DNA from: Sphingobacterium sp. UBA4616
Lineage (GTDB): Bacteria > Bacteroidota > Bacteroidia > Sphingobacteriales > Sphingobacteriaceae
Reading direction: 5' to 3'
Length of the DNA: 64,000 bases
NCBI GenBank assembly: GCA_002386525.1
Contig: DGIS01000025.1
Span: 608,086 to 672,085, forward strand
Shown here one piece after another: positions 1 through 9,900 of the stretch (its first letter is position 1; each line of letters begins with the position of its first letter). The notes beneath the pieces were generated by a model. That model made no database searches and was not told where the DNA came from. It was given only the letters and a program-made list of their open reading frames with translations. A program made the position numbers and the translations under genes.

Positions 1-841
1 GATCGATGTAAGGAAGAAAATTCCCCAGACGTTCTCTTCCTGCAACCAGTCCCACAGGATACCATTGATAGGTGGTTCCTTGGATATCAGCGTTGAAATA
101 AGCCTGCACATGATCCATATTATGGCTGACATTATAGAAAACCGGCTTTTTATTACCACTTTTTTTCATGGCCTTAACCATCCGTGCAATATAGTCCGAA
201 GTCGTTTGAACTGCACCCGTATGGCACGGCTCGTTATTAATTTCAAATCCAATAACGTAAGGATCTTCCTGATAAGCGTAGCCTGTATAAGGATTGACAT
301 GGCGAAGCAACTGGCTGATATACTTTTCCTGTGCTGCGATTGCTTGTGGATTGGCATGGATCTGACACTTATCATAATGGTAGGTAAAGGCACCCGTATT
401 TTCATTTTTTTCGGGATAGCCATTTCCAAAATTCGTCATGCCGGTAATTAAAATCCGGATGCCACGCTCCTGCAGTTTGAAAAAGAGGTAGTCCAATAGA
501 TCTAGGTGTTCATTGCTCATCAAGTTTCCATTTCGGTCCGAGATCTCCACATCCCAGATATGGATACGATAAGCATTATACCCCAAACGGGCAAAGTGGT
601 AAACGTCCCGATCAATGGCCTGCTTACGGTCGATTCCTCTAGCCTGAAGTGCCCGAAAGGCATGGGCAAAAGGAACGGTATAGTTGACCCCATAAAATGA
701 AGCCTCAGCTCTGGTGTCGGACCAGCGCATCACACCTTCGTGATCAACAAAGACCGTAGGAACATCTGTATTGGCCTTAACCTGTGCATAGGTATTGGCG
801 TACCCCAAAAGAGCAAGGCAGCATAAAATAATTACACGCAT
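1..841 (-). CDS. Secreted glycoside hydrolase, GH5/cellulase-like TIM barrel (3' end beyond window)
   Basis: The frame opens with ATG at 841-839 and runs about 280 residues without a stop to the left edge, so the C-terminus is missing. Residues 1-20 (MRVIILCCLALLGYANTYAQ) are a clear signal peptide. The FYGVNYT segment near residue 48, YRIHIWDVEISD near 90 and above all GFEINNEPCHTG near 195 match clan GH-A barrels, where the Glu of NEP is the acid/base; the nucleophile Glu should lie in the missing part. It is probably a periplasmic or secreted polysaccharide hydrolase. It follows the HTCS gene on the same strand after about 150 bases, so that regulator probably controls it. Family (GH5 versus a GH2-like barrel) and substrate cannot be fixed from this fragment. 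Confidence 0.8.
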   Translation of the reverse strand, partial: MRVIILCCLALLGYANTYAQVKANTDVPTVFVDHEGVMRWSDTRAEASFYGVNYTVPFAHAFRALQARGIDRKQAIDRDVYHFARLGYNAYRIHIWDVEISDRNGNLMSNEHLDLLDYLFFKLQERGIRILITGMTNFGNGYPEKNENTGAFTYHYDKCQIHANPQAIAAQEKYISQLLRHVNPYTGYAYQEDPYVIGFEINNEPCHTGAVQTTSDYIARMVKAMKKSGNKKPVFYNVSHNMDHVQAYFNADIQGTTYQWYPVGLVAGRERLGNFLPYID

Positions 842-880
842 GGATTGTATCGATTTATAATTTTTTGGTTATTACGATTA

Positions 881-888
881 CAAACCTA
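881..888 (-). promoter_or_regulatory. Candidate -7 box (TAGGTTTG) upstream of the glycoside hydrolase
   Basis: On the minus strand this reads TAGGTTTG, matching the Bacteroidota TAnnTTTG box, 40 bases before the ATG at 841. No good TTTG-like -33 element is seen at the usual distance, so the call is weak. Confidence 0.3.
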
Positions 889-990
889 TCAAACCGCATT
901 ATTTTTTAAGGCCACATATCGGACAAAGAACAACACAAATTGGACATCTCCACATCTCCCAACCATTAGACAATACTGACCAACAACACT

Positions 991-3900
991 TTACGAATAA
1001 GACTCCATATAAACCTTTGGTGACATACCAAATTCCGACTGAAAACATTTTGAGAAATACGACGAATTGGAGAATCCGACCATATACATCACCTCGGCTA
1101 CAGTAAACTTCTTTTGCTGTAGCAACAGCGCGGCTTTTTTGATGCGGATACTGCGAATATATTCCACAGGAGTATACCCCGTGAGCTGCTTCATTTTTCG
1201 GTAGAGTTGCCTTGCCGCTACATCAGTGAGTTCGCTGAGCCGCTGTACGGAAAATTCCGAATCGTCCATATTTTCTTCAATCAACTGCGTTACTTTTGCT
1301 AGGAATTTTTCATCTGGTGAATGTACCGCAACCGGTTCTGCTGGTTGACTGATTTGATCGATACGCACTTGAGCGACAATCTTATTTTTCCTTTCCAGGA
1401 GCTGCTGTAGCTGCATTTGCAGCAAATCCAGATCGAAAGGCTTAGCCATATAAGCATCTATGCCAACAGCTACCCACTCACGTCTGATGAGCTCATCGCT
1501 TTGCGCAGTTAACAAAATGATGGGTATTATCGCTGTCAATGTATTTTGGCGCAGCTTTTTGACCATTTCAATGCCTCCCATATTGGGCATCATGGCATCT
1601 GTAATGATAATATCCGGCACAAAGCTATGCCCATCGATCAAACGTAATGCCTCACTTCCGTCACCAACGATACTGCAATCGTAATTTGTTTGAAGGGTAT
1701 TTCTTAAAAAATCAGCAAGCTCGGCATTATCTTCGACGATCAACAGTTTTTTTTTGCTTGAGGTGTTGGTGTCAGCGGCAGGATTCTTGCTGTTTATACG
1801 ATCCTGCTTCCAGTAAAGCGTTGCAGTTGTGCCATTTTGATCGCTCGTTATCGCAATGTCCCACCCTAATTGTTCACAATAACTTTTGACTAAGTAAAGG
1901 CCTACTCCCGTTCCCTGTACCTCATTGACCTCTCTTAAAGAAGAGCGATAAAATTTACTGAATATATAAGGGAAATCGTCGGAAGCTATGCCAATTCCGG
2001 TATCCCGAACGATCAGCTTAACGTCGTCACCATTTACTTCCAGCCGCAGGTTCACGCTACCCTCCGGTCGATTATACTTACAGGCGTTGGCGATAAGGTT
2101 GTTGACGATTGATCCTAATTTGGCAACATCCGTCTGTATAAAGACGCTCTCTACAGTCGTGGAAAATCCAATATGGATATTGCTGTATTCAGGCACTTGC
2201 TGCCATTCAGCTATAAGCTGTGCGCAATAATCGACCAGATCAATTTGAGAATTCAGCAATCCTTGTAAAGGCATTTGCTGCTGCTCCACCTGGTCAAAAG
2301 TCATCAATTCCTGAATAAGCTGACTGATTTTTAAGGCATTTCGATGTACGCCATCCAACTGCTTCTTTTTATCGCTGTTCTTGGTCTGCCGCATCATTTG
2401 GCTCACGGGAGCCAAGATCAGACTCAAGGGTGTTTTCAGCTCATGCGATACAGCAGTTAGAAAATCCATTTTCATCTTTGTGAGCTCCTGAACCTTACGG
2501 CGCTCACGTCTCTCCCATTTCAGCGTACTGCGTACCCTGAAAAAGTTGACTATCCAGAGGATCAAGAAACCAGCAATGAGTATATAAAGACTTTTGGCCC
2601 AATAGGTCGCATACCAAGGGTAGCGTATTGTAATTGAATAGGTATAGATTTCAGAAACTACATGTCCAGCAATATCCACCCGCGCCAACTGAAGATCATA
2701 GCTTCCGGAATTTAAGTTGGACAGTAACACCTTATTATCCCCACGTTCCATTGGAATCCAGGTTTCATTTTTGCCTTTAAACGAATAGGCAAGTCGATAG
2801 CCGAGATGATTTCCATAATCCAGGTCGGAAAACTCCAGCCGAAGGTTGTTCTGATCATGCGCTAAGGTGATTTCGTTTCGGTAGCGCAAACCATAATCAT
2901 AACTACCAAACCTTTCATTATTGACATACATTGCGGTGAGTACAATCTTTTTCGAGCGGTCTACATCCGCTTCCTCCTTTTGTGCAGGCAACAAAACTAC
3001 TTCATCAACCCCTCCCAGGATTACTTCCTCTCGCTCCGTATCGTAGTACATAGAAGATACACGCTGTCCATACCGCAATAGTTCAGCTTTTAGACTTTGC
3101 TTATTAATCTGCCAGACTCCAGCACTCGTTGCTACCCAGATATAGGCATTGACTTCGGCCATAGCGGTCACTTCACCCTTGCCAACAGGATCAAAACGAA
3201 TCAACGTGTTTTTTCCATCCGCTGCAATTCGTCGCAACTCGCCGTGTTCCCCTACCCACACCGTGTGCTGTTTATCCTTGAGCATAAAGGTCGCGCGATC
3301 TAACGGGTGCCCCGCACTATCCGTCAGATCCCTGATCTTCCCAGTAGCCACATCAATGCTGCTGATTCCTTTGTTAAAGAAAAGTGCCAAGATCTCTCCC
3401 CTTCCATTGTCGACAATCTGATTGGCAAAATCTTCTAAGAGGCCATCCTCTTTGCTGAAATTTCGGTTTGCAACGACCGGCCCCGTAGCTTCCAAGAGTC
3501 TATTTCTGTTGACCACAAATATGCCCCCCATATAGGAGGCTATCCACAGATTACCTTGTCCATCTTCCAGTATATTATAGGACCATTTCGCATTCCGTTT
3601 GCCGGTAGCATCGATAATCGTCAGGTTTTTAAACTGCTTGGTCCGCGCGTCGAACACATCGACTCCACCATCGGAAGCAATCCAGACCAATCCCGCACGA
3701 TCCTGATAGATATCGCGGATACGGTTATGGGTCAGCCGATAGGTTCCAGCATCCATCCGATACCAATTACTTTCAGCATTTCTATCGCCCAGTCCATGTA
3801 CCCGAATCAAACCATTGTCGCCACCCAGCCAATACCAACCGTTACGGTCCTTCGCAATTTTGTAAAAACGGTTACCGTCGTTACTTGCTGTCAATTGGTA

Positions 3901-4893
3901 TATTGGAAGTGTTTTTTCTACCTTGCGATTAGACCACAATGAAAAGCCAAAATCCGTACCTAACCAGATATTTCCCGCTCGGTCTTTAAATATACTCCAT
4001 ATAATATTATTGGCCAGCGAGTTTCTATTACGGGAATCATGTTTGATCCGCTTCACGAGCTGCTGATTCAGCTGATAAGTAAAAAGACCGTCATCTGTTC
4101 CGACCAATAAAGTGTTGGAATCTTTCGACGCCATCGCCTTGATCGGATGGTTCTGTAGCACAGGAGTCTTACGAAGCATATGTTTTTTAGCATCATACAA
4201 GTATAGCCCATATTCTGTCCCAATAAATGTTTTGCTTAACTCCGGAATAGAAAATATGGAATTTACAAATTGGTTGCTCCCTTTTTTATAATCGGGCAAT
4301 GTTAACGCAACAATCTCTTTATGAGCTGCATCTAACTCAAAAAGTCCATTGTACGTGCCTATTAAGATGCTATCGTCGATCTTATCAAGTGCATAAACGG
4401 CAGGTCTGCCTTTATTAGTGGGAAATGACTTGGTGTAGTCGATAAGTTTATGCGTCTTTATATCATAGCAGTACAAACCAGCAATGGAGCCTATCCATAA
4501 TGTATTGCCCACGACCAGTAGTGACCTGACATCAGAAGGGCCTCCTGAAGGGAAAGAATCGAAACGGTCTAACTGGTAATTATAGAGTAGCACGCCTTGT
4601 CCGGTACCCAACGCAAAATGCTTATCATCGACCATTTCAATACAATATACAAAGGTCTGAAAAGGATATTTAGTTCCCGTAAGCGGCTGCAGCGCATAGC
4701 CATCATAATTAAATAGGCCATTGTTACTTCCTAGCCATAGCATTCCCAAACTATCCTGCGCAAATGAGTGTACGGTATTTGCGTTCGTACCCAAAGAAAT
4801 ATTCCGGAAAGACGGATAATCCAGCGATTGTCCAACAACCGAAGTACTGATTAAGGAACAAAAAAATAAACAATAGAAATAAAAAGATTGCAT
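991..4893 (-). CDS. Hybrid two-component system (HTCS) sensor-regulator
   Basis: One 1300-residue protein joins sensor kinase and response regulator. A signal peptide (about 1-21) is followed by many Reg_prop beta-propeller repeats (W-L-G-x-x-x-G-L type) forming a periplasmic sensor, a Y_Y_Y domain (about 660-750) and one membrane helix (about 765-785). Then come a HisKA domain with AVSHELKTPLS (His near 815), a HATPase with NACKYN, DTGIGIA and GTGVGLYLVK, a receiver domain (LLIVEDN near 1053, phospho-acceptor Asp in IITDAMMPN near 1099, Lys in AKPFD) and a C-terminal AraC-type helix-turn-helix (about 1200-1300, ending in VGFSNSSYFSKCFQSEFG). Such proteins usually bind a glycan fragment in the periplasm and activate adjacent polysaccharide genes. 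Here the target is probably the hydrolase just downstream on the same strand. All kinase and receiver key residues look intact. Confidence 0.95.
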   Translation of the reverse strand: MQSFYFYCLFFCSLISTSVVGQSLDYPSFRNISLGTNANTVHSFAQDSLGMLWLGSNNGLFNYDGYALQPLTGTKYPFQTFVYCIEMVDDKHFALGTGQGVLLYNYQLDRFDSFPSGGPSDVRSLLVVGNTLWIGSIAGLYCYDIKTHKLIDYTKSFPTNKGRPAVYALDKIDDSILIGTYNGLFELDAAHKEIVALTLPDYKKGSNQFVNSIFSIPELSKTFIGTEYGLYLYDAKKHMLRKTPVLQNHPIKAMASKDSNTLLVGTDDGLFTYQLNQQLVKRIKHDSRNRNSLANNIIWSIFKDRAGNIWLGTDFGFSLWSNRKVEKTLPIYQLTASNDGNRFYKIAKDRNGWYWLGGDNGLIRVHGLGDRNAESNWYRMDAGTYRLTHNRIRDIYQDRAGLVWIASDGGVDVFDARTKQFKNLTIIDATGKRNAKWSYNILEDGQGNLWIASYMGGIFVVNRNRLLEATGPVVANRNFSKEDGLLEDFANQIVDNGRGEILALFFNKGISSIDVATGKIRDLTDSAGHPLDRATFMLKDKQHTVWVGEHGELRRIAADGKNTLIRFDPVGKGEVTAMAEVNAYIWVATSAGVWQINKQSLKAELLRYGQRVSSMYYDTEREEVILGGVDEVVLLPAQKEEADVDRSKKIVLTAMYVNNERFGSYDYGLRYRNEITLAHDQNNLRLEFSDLDYGNHLGYRLAYSFKGKNETWIPMERGDNKVLLSNLNSGSYDLQLARVDIAGHVVSEIYTYSITIRYPWYATYWAKSLYILIAGFLILWIVNFFRVRSTLKWERRERRKVQELTKMKMDFLTAVSHELKTPLSLILAPVSQMMRQTKNSDKKKQLDGVHRNALKISQLIQELMTFDQVEQQQMPLQGLLNSQIDLVDYCAQLIAEWQQVPEYSNIHIGFSTTVESVFIQTDVAKLGSIVNNLIANACKYNRPEGSVNLRLEVNGDDVKLIVRDTGIGIASDDFPYIFSKFYRSSLREVNEVQGTGVGLYLVKSYCEQLGWDIAITSDQNGTTATLYWKQDRINSKNPAADTNTSSKKKLLIVEDNAELADFLRNTLQTNYDCSIVGDGSEALRLIDGHSFVPDIIITDAMMPNMGGIEMVKKLRQNTLTAIIPIILLTAQSDELIRREWVAVGIDAYMAKPFDLDLLQMQLQQLLERKNKIVAQVRIDQISQPAEPVAVHSPDEKFLAKVTQLIEENMDDSEFSVQRLSELTDVAARQLYRKMKQLTGYTPVEYIRSIRIKKAALLLQQKKFTVAEVMYMVGFSNSSYFSKCFQSEFGMSPKVYMESYS

Positions 4894-4913
4894 TTCTCAA
4901 AAGCGCTATGCTA

Positions 4914-4963
4914 CAAACTTAGTTAATTCTTATGGAATACATCATATGCCTAATGGAATACAT
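4914..4963 (-). promoter_or_regulatory. HTCS upstream region: -7-like box plus 21-bp-spaced direct repeat
   Basis: CAAACTTA at 4914-4921 reads TAAGTTTG on the minus strand, a TAnnTTTG-type box just before the HTCS start. Behind it the 11-mer ATGGAATACAT occurs exactly twice, at 4932-4942 and 4953-4963, spaced 21 bases (two helical turns). That layout suits a dimeric activator bound on one DNA face, perhaps autoregulation. Inference only. Confidence 0.4.
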
Positions 4964-5138
4964 TATAAGCGATTTGGCACTGATATACGCCCCTTTTAAT
5001 GACAAAGCCTGCCCGATGATAAATAATTAAATCAAACATTAAAACGTATACAACTTAACATCAATTTATGGCTAACACCAATTTTTAATCAATTTTTAGA
5101 CAGTAATTCGTCATTGATTATTCAGTCCACATTAAGCA

Positions 5139-5180
5139 ACCACTGAACAAGCACTGAACGAGCACTGAACAAGCAGTGCA
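5139..5180. repeat. 11-base tandem repeat array (AGCACTGAACR)
   Basis: Units AGCACTGAACG (5150-5160) and AGCACTGAACA (5161-5171) are flanked by a degenerate copy before (CCACTGAACA, 5140-5149) and a partial one after (AGCAGTGCA, 5172-5180). It lies in the roughly 690-base gap 4894-5587, which has no convincing gene. Confidence 0.7.
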
Positions 5181-5272
5181 AAATGGGGCAATTTGGTTAC
5201 CAGTTGATTCTCATTTGCTGCCCCTAAAAAATAAGAGAGAAAAAAAAGTTAGCAATCGTTTGTACAAAAAAA

Positions 5273-5299
5273 AGGCTAGGTCAACCACGAACCTAGCCT
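5273..5299 (-). terminator. Hairpin with 9-bp perfect stem (AGGCTAGGT/ACCTAGCCT)
   Basis: The stem is 5273-5281 with 5291-5299 and the loop is 9 bases. Read on the minus strand it is followed by a run of seven T, like a Rho-independent terminator, but no minus-strand gene lies to its right before 5588. It may end an unseen small RNA or antisense transcript. On the plus strand it lacks a T run. Confidence 0.45.
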
Positions 5300-5587
5300 C
5301 TACAAAAAACAATCCTTTAACCTGCGTTTATTTAACTAATTAATACATTTCCGATCAAATAACAGTGTCCACGGCAAATCGTTTAAATTATTTTTATTTT
5401 TTTGATAGTGTCCCATCAAAAGCTATACAACACGCAAACTTCAAAGTTAGGGTCATATGTGATCAGCCAGCTATATCGTTCATACCAATCTTGCGGTATA
5501 GCTAACAAAATATAATAGCCAGACCTATACATAAAAAATTTTTTCAAACGAAGCCTGTGAAGTGTTGTTCTTTTAAAAAAAGTATAT

Positions 5588-5770
5588 ATGGCACATTTAG
5601 AAGTAAAACCTAAAAATGGAGCTCCTTGGTGGCTATGGCTCCTGCTATCACTCCTTGCATTGGGATTGGTCCTTTATTTTGTAAACCGCTACAACAGCGG
5701 CGCACGGATAAATGAAGCTGCTCCAGATACAAGTGTAAATACCACAGCGCCACTAACGGATACCCTTTAG
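5588..5770 (+). CDS. Small single-pass membrane protein, 60 aa
   Basis: ATG at 5588. After a short polar start (MAHLEVKPKNG) residues 13-33 form one hydrophobic helix (WWLWLLLSLLALGLVLYFV), followed by a polar tail rich in Thr, Asp and Ala. No recognised domain. It sits 39 bases before the PRC-barrel gene on the same strand and probably shares its transcript. Function unknown; short membrane proteins next to PRC-barrel/stress genes occur in this phylum, but that says little about its job. Confidence 0.6.
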   Translation: MAHLEVKPKNGAPWWLWLLLSLLALGLVLYFVNRYNSGARINEAAPDTSVNTTAPLTDTL

Positions 5771-5809
5771 AACCTCGTAAAAAAATTGAATAACTCAAAA
5801 ACTAAAGAC

Positions 5810-6538
5810 ATGGCATTAGAAGACAAAAACTATAATCATTTAATTGAACTCGGGGGAAGCGATTATGAAATAGTCGATGGAGAACCTGATATCCGCGGAT
5901 GGAAAGTAAAAAATGAGGCTGGTCAATTGATCGGACAGGTAACCGATCTGCTGTTTGATCCGCAGAGCCAACAGGTTCGCTATCTCATCATCGACCTGAA
6001 TGATGCTGAATTTGTTGTGGAGGAAGATAAGAAAATACTCGTACCCATAGGTCTTGCCTCGCTTTATGACGGCACGAAAATTCAGGCGAGTAATGATACC
6101 ACCTACCCAACTCCTCCCGTTGAGCCGGTTAATCCTAGCGTGATCTTTACTGTCGACGAGATTCCGACAGAAGAGCCTGCAACGGATTATCTATACAATC
6201 CTGCTGATGACGGAGAGGTGGTCGTCCTATCCATCACGGAAGATCAGGTAATTCGGCTGCCTGCTTACCAAGAGCATCATGTCGATCCGGAAACGGAATT
6301 ATCCATCCGTCACATCTTTGAAGGCACCGGCGATGTTGAATTTGTCGTAAGCAACAATAGTTATGATCCATCCACATTCTATACGCATTATCACTTTAGT
6401 GAAGACACTTTTTATAGCGACGGAAAACAGATGGATACACTTCCTTCTGATCAAGCTCAACGGACTAGAAGAGTGGCTGCTCGACACGACTATGGGACAG
6501 CACATGAGCCTGGTACACGCAACAACAACGAACTATAA
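5810..6538 (+). CDS. PRC-barrel domain protein
   Basis: The ATG at 5810 (MALEDKNYNHL) is preferred to an in-frame TTG at 5786, giving 242 residues. The N-terminal half (about residues 10-90) has the PRC-barrel pattern: DIRGWKVKNEAGQLIGQV, then DLLFDPQSQQVRYLIIDLND and a closing ILVPIGLASLY. The C-terminal half is acidic, with DEIPTEEPATDYLYNP and a histidine-rich DPSTFYTHYHFSED stretch, and matches nothing I know. PRC-barrel proteins of this kind are soluble, often stress-related, and bind partners through the barrel. It follows the 60-aa membrane protein; a strong hairpin follows its stop. Confidence 0.85.
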   Translation: MALEDKNYNHLIELGGSDYEIVDGEPDIRGWKVKNEAGQLIGQVTDLLFDPQSQQVRYLIIDLNDAEFVVEEDKKILVPIGLASLYDGTKIQASNDTTYPTPPVEPVNPSVIFTVDEIPTEEPATDYLYNPADDGEVVVLSITEDQVIRLPAYQEHHVDPETELSIRHIFEGTGDVEFVVSNNSYDPSTFYTHYHFSEDTFYSDGKQMDTLPSDQAQRTRRVAARHDYGTAHEPGTRNNNEL

Positions 6539-6549
6539 ACAAACTATAT

Positions 6550-6599
6550 TACGCTAATTACAGCTTCGATATGCTATTCGCGAAGCCGTAATTAGCGTA
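6550..6599 (+). terminator. Long hairpin after the PRC-barrel gene
   Basis: TACGCTAATTAC (6550-6561) pairs with GTAATTAGCGTA (6588-6599), and the stem extends inward through GCTTCG/CGAAGC. There is no strong T run after it, so it may be a weak terminator or mRNA 3'-end stabiliser. The gap 6600-6765 holds nothing else I recognise. Confidence 0.55.
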
Positions 6600-6765
6600 T
6601 AGAGGCATCATTACCTTTGGTGTAAACTCAAGTACAGCGTTTAAATACGCCTTTACAGTGTATTTTATAACCTAAACCACCACATCAACTACCTAAATTC
6701 CCTGCTAATTCGCCAAAATTGCATCATAATTGCATACTGTTAAAAGACATCAATATAAATCGGTT

Positions 6766-6924
6766 ATGAAAACATATTATAAAATTGTCAGCGAGAAAAA
6801 CAGTAAAACGATTAGCAGATATTACGAAAAATATAGCTGGTATAAGTTGGATCGTGAGGAACTTGCGCAAGAATTGCTTATCCGGGGCGGCTTTTTGATC
6901 ATACTGACGTATATGCTATGGTAA
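6766..6924 (+). CDS. Small basic hypothetical protein, 52 aa
   Basis: ATG at 6766 (MKTYYKIVSEKN). The first 40 residues are polar and rich in Lys, Tyr and Glu; the last dozen (GGFLIILTYMLW) are hydrophobic and could anchor it in a membrane. No domain recognised. It stands alone before tamB. It is short enough to be a chance frame, but the ATG, composition and free-standing position make a real gene plausible. Confidence 0.4.
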   Translation: MKTYYKIVSEKNSKTISRYYEKYSWYKLDREELAQELLIRGGFLIILTYMLW

Positions 6925-6988
6925 AAAAATGACCTTATAGCGATATCTATTTATAAAATCCAAACCATTTGCATGGTTGTGTTGTCTT

Positions 6989-9900
6989 ATGTGTAAACTT
7001 AAATCAGACAACACATTGAACAGATTTACCCGAATTGCTTTAAAAACGCTATTGTGGATTATTGGCGGAATCATTGGACTCTTCATTCTAATTATCTTTT
7101 TGCTGCGCCTTCCCTCGATACAGAATTATATTGCCGGAAAAGTAACCCATTATGTTGAAGGCAAAATTGGCACCCCCGTTAGAATTGGCTATATCAATAT
7201 TGATTTTCCCAAAAAACTGGTCTTGGAAAACATCTATCTCGAAGATCAGAGTAAGGACACTTTAGTTGCTGGAAAGAGCATTTCGGTGGATATCAATATG
7301 CTAAAACTACTGAAAAATACGGTAGAAATCCAAAGTCTAGAAGCTGAGGGTATTACGGCCAAAATCCAACGTACTTTACCCGACAGCGCATTTAATTTCG
7401 ATTATATCGTTAAGGCTTTTGCGTCTGAAAAAGAAAGTCAACCAACTGCTGATACCACGTCTGCCCTGTTGTTTAACCTCGATAAAATTAAATTTTCAAA
7501 AATACATGTGGTCTATACCGACGAAGTAATCGGTACCGGAGCTGACGTCTATCTAGGCAGTTTAAACACCAATATAAAGAAGTTTGACCTCACGAACAAC
7601 ATGGCCTTTGAGCTGCCAAAAATTCATATCGACGGATTAAATGCCACTGTTAGGCAATGGAAACCCGCCGTAGATGGCTCGGGCCCTTCTGTTGAAGACT
7701 TTGGGATCAGCGATAAAACTGCGCAGACGACGTCCCTCCTCCCCGATGTCGGCATCCAAGTGGCAGACCTCAAAAATATTCTGGTCCGATATGAAGATCA
7801 GGCCAGCGCACTTAAATCCGAATTTAAGATAAAAAGCTTCCATGCCGACCTCAATAAAATTGATCTGAACAAACAGTTTGTGGATATTCAAAAGCTTGAT
7901 CTAGACGGGTCGGACAACAATGTCCTGCTAGGAAAAATTCAAAAAGCGTTGTCCGAAGAAGGAAAAGCCAATCCGACAAAAGCCGATGCTGCGCAAACAG
8001 ATTCAAGTGCGGCTGGAAAAATGAATTGGGTAGTCTCGGCCAAAGACATCCGCATCAATAACACCAATATTCGTTTCAAAGATGACAACCAGCCCCGCAT
8101 GAAAGGTTTCGATTATTTTAACATCCACATGCCGGGTCTTAAAACGCAACTGACTGATCTATACTATAGCGCCGATTCCATCAGCGGATCATTGAAAGAG
8201 CTCGTAGCTTCTGACCATTCTGGCTTCGTTATCAAGCAGCTGAAAGCCGATTTCAACTATACCAATACCGGTGCCGAAATCAAAAACCTATATGCGGAAA
8301 CGCCGCGGACACTCATACGGGACTACCTCAAACTCAGTTACCCTTCACTAGATCTGATTGCCAAAAAACCAGAACTGATCACGGTGAATGCCAATATCAG
8401 CAAAAGCCATATCGATATGCGGGATATCCGGTTTTTCGCACCCTTTCTCGATACCATGCAGGTGATGAAGCCGCTGCTCGACAAGAAATTTTATATCGAC
8501 ACCCGCGTTATTGGCCGTGTAGATGATCTTCATATCCCTACAATCGATTTTCAAACGTTATCAAATACGCGTCTGATCGCCAGCCTCCATCTAAAGGGGC
8601 TTCCCGACATGAACAAATTATCGGTAGACCTCAATTTGAAAAAACTGACGACAGGCCGTTCGGATATTGAAAAACTGGTTGCTAAGTCCATGCTGCCGAG
8701 TGGTATCGAACTACCCAACACCATCGGCCTAAACGGAACATTTAAGGGCGGAATGAATGCCTTTAACACCAAACTTGCATTGGTAACCGAAAAAGGAACT
8801 GCCAAACTCGATGGAAAGGTCCATATGGCTAAACAAGATACCAGCTACGATGCAGCAATCAGCGTCCGCGACTTCAACATCGGTCAGATCATGCAGATGG
8901 ACAGTACCTTGGGCATTCTCTCGTTTGAAGGAAAAATCAAAGGAAGGGGAACCGACCCCAAAAGACTTATGGCAAACTTTGACGGTAAATTAAACCGGCT
9001 CGATGCCATGGGTTACCGCTATCACGATATCGGCATGAATCTTTCCGCAGATAAAGGTGCTATCAAAGCATCCGTTTTAAGTCCCGACCCAAATATCAAA
9101 CTGAAACTGAATGCTACGGCGAATACAAGGGCTAAGTATCCCAAAGTGGCCTTTGAACTACTGGTCGACAGCATCAATCTGCAAAAGTTAAATTTAATGC
9201 CGGATGCTATCAGCTACCGGGGTAAGCTAAGCGGTAATTTTGCCACTGCTGATCCAAACTTCCTCAACGGTGAAGCACATATTACCAATTCGCTGATCCG
9301 ATACAACAACGATCGTTATGCGCTGGACTCTGTATCGTTACTCGCCAAGGCCGATACGAGCCACAACCAGCTGATCTTAAAATCTGATTTTTTGAATGCC
9401 CACCTGGTTGGCAAATACAAAATTCTGGAACTGCAAAGTGCCGTACAGGATCTTCTGCAGGTCTATTATAAACCAGAAAAACCCGTTTCGATTCCCCCCT
9501 ACTCGCCGCAGCTCATCGAATTTTCGGCGCAGCTGACCCGAAATAGACTGATTCAGGATTTTCTTCCAGAACTCACTGAAATGAAAGCTATCAGTTTGGA
9601 CGGCCTGTTTAACAGTGCGTCTAAAAACCTGTCAGCCAAGTTGGATGCACCGCGCATCGTTTATGGCGGTACAGAAATAAACAATGTAACCCTGGATATC
9701 AATAGTCTCGATAGTGCACTCTATTATTCGGCACTCATCAACAAGGTTAAAGTCAGCAGTATTGAGCTGACTAACACTGTTTTCAGCGGAAAGGTAGCTC
9801 AAAACAGGATTAATATGGGGCTGTGGATCAAGGATAAACAAGATAAAGAGCAATATCACGTTGGGGCAGACATGCAGGCGCGAAATGGACTATTTGAATT

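Noticed and set aside
3149..3942. Plus-strand open frames opposite the HTCS gene
   Set aside because: They are shadow frames of a well-supported 1300-residue gene, with no motifs of their own.
5273..5299. Terminator of the HTCS gene at 991-4893
   Set aside because: That gene reads leftward from 4893, so the hairpin lies upstream of it, not after its stop.
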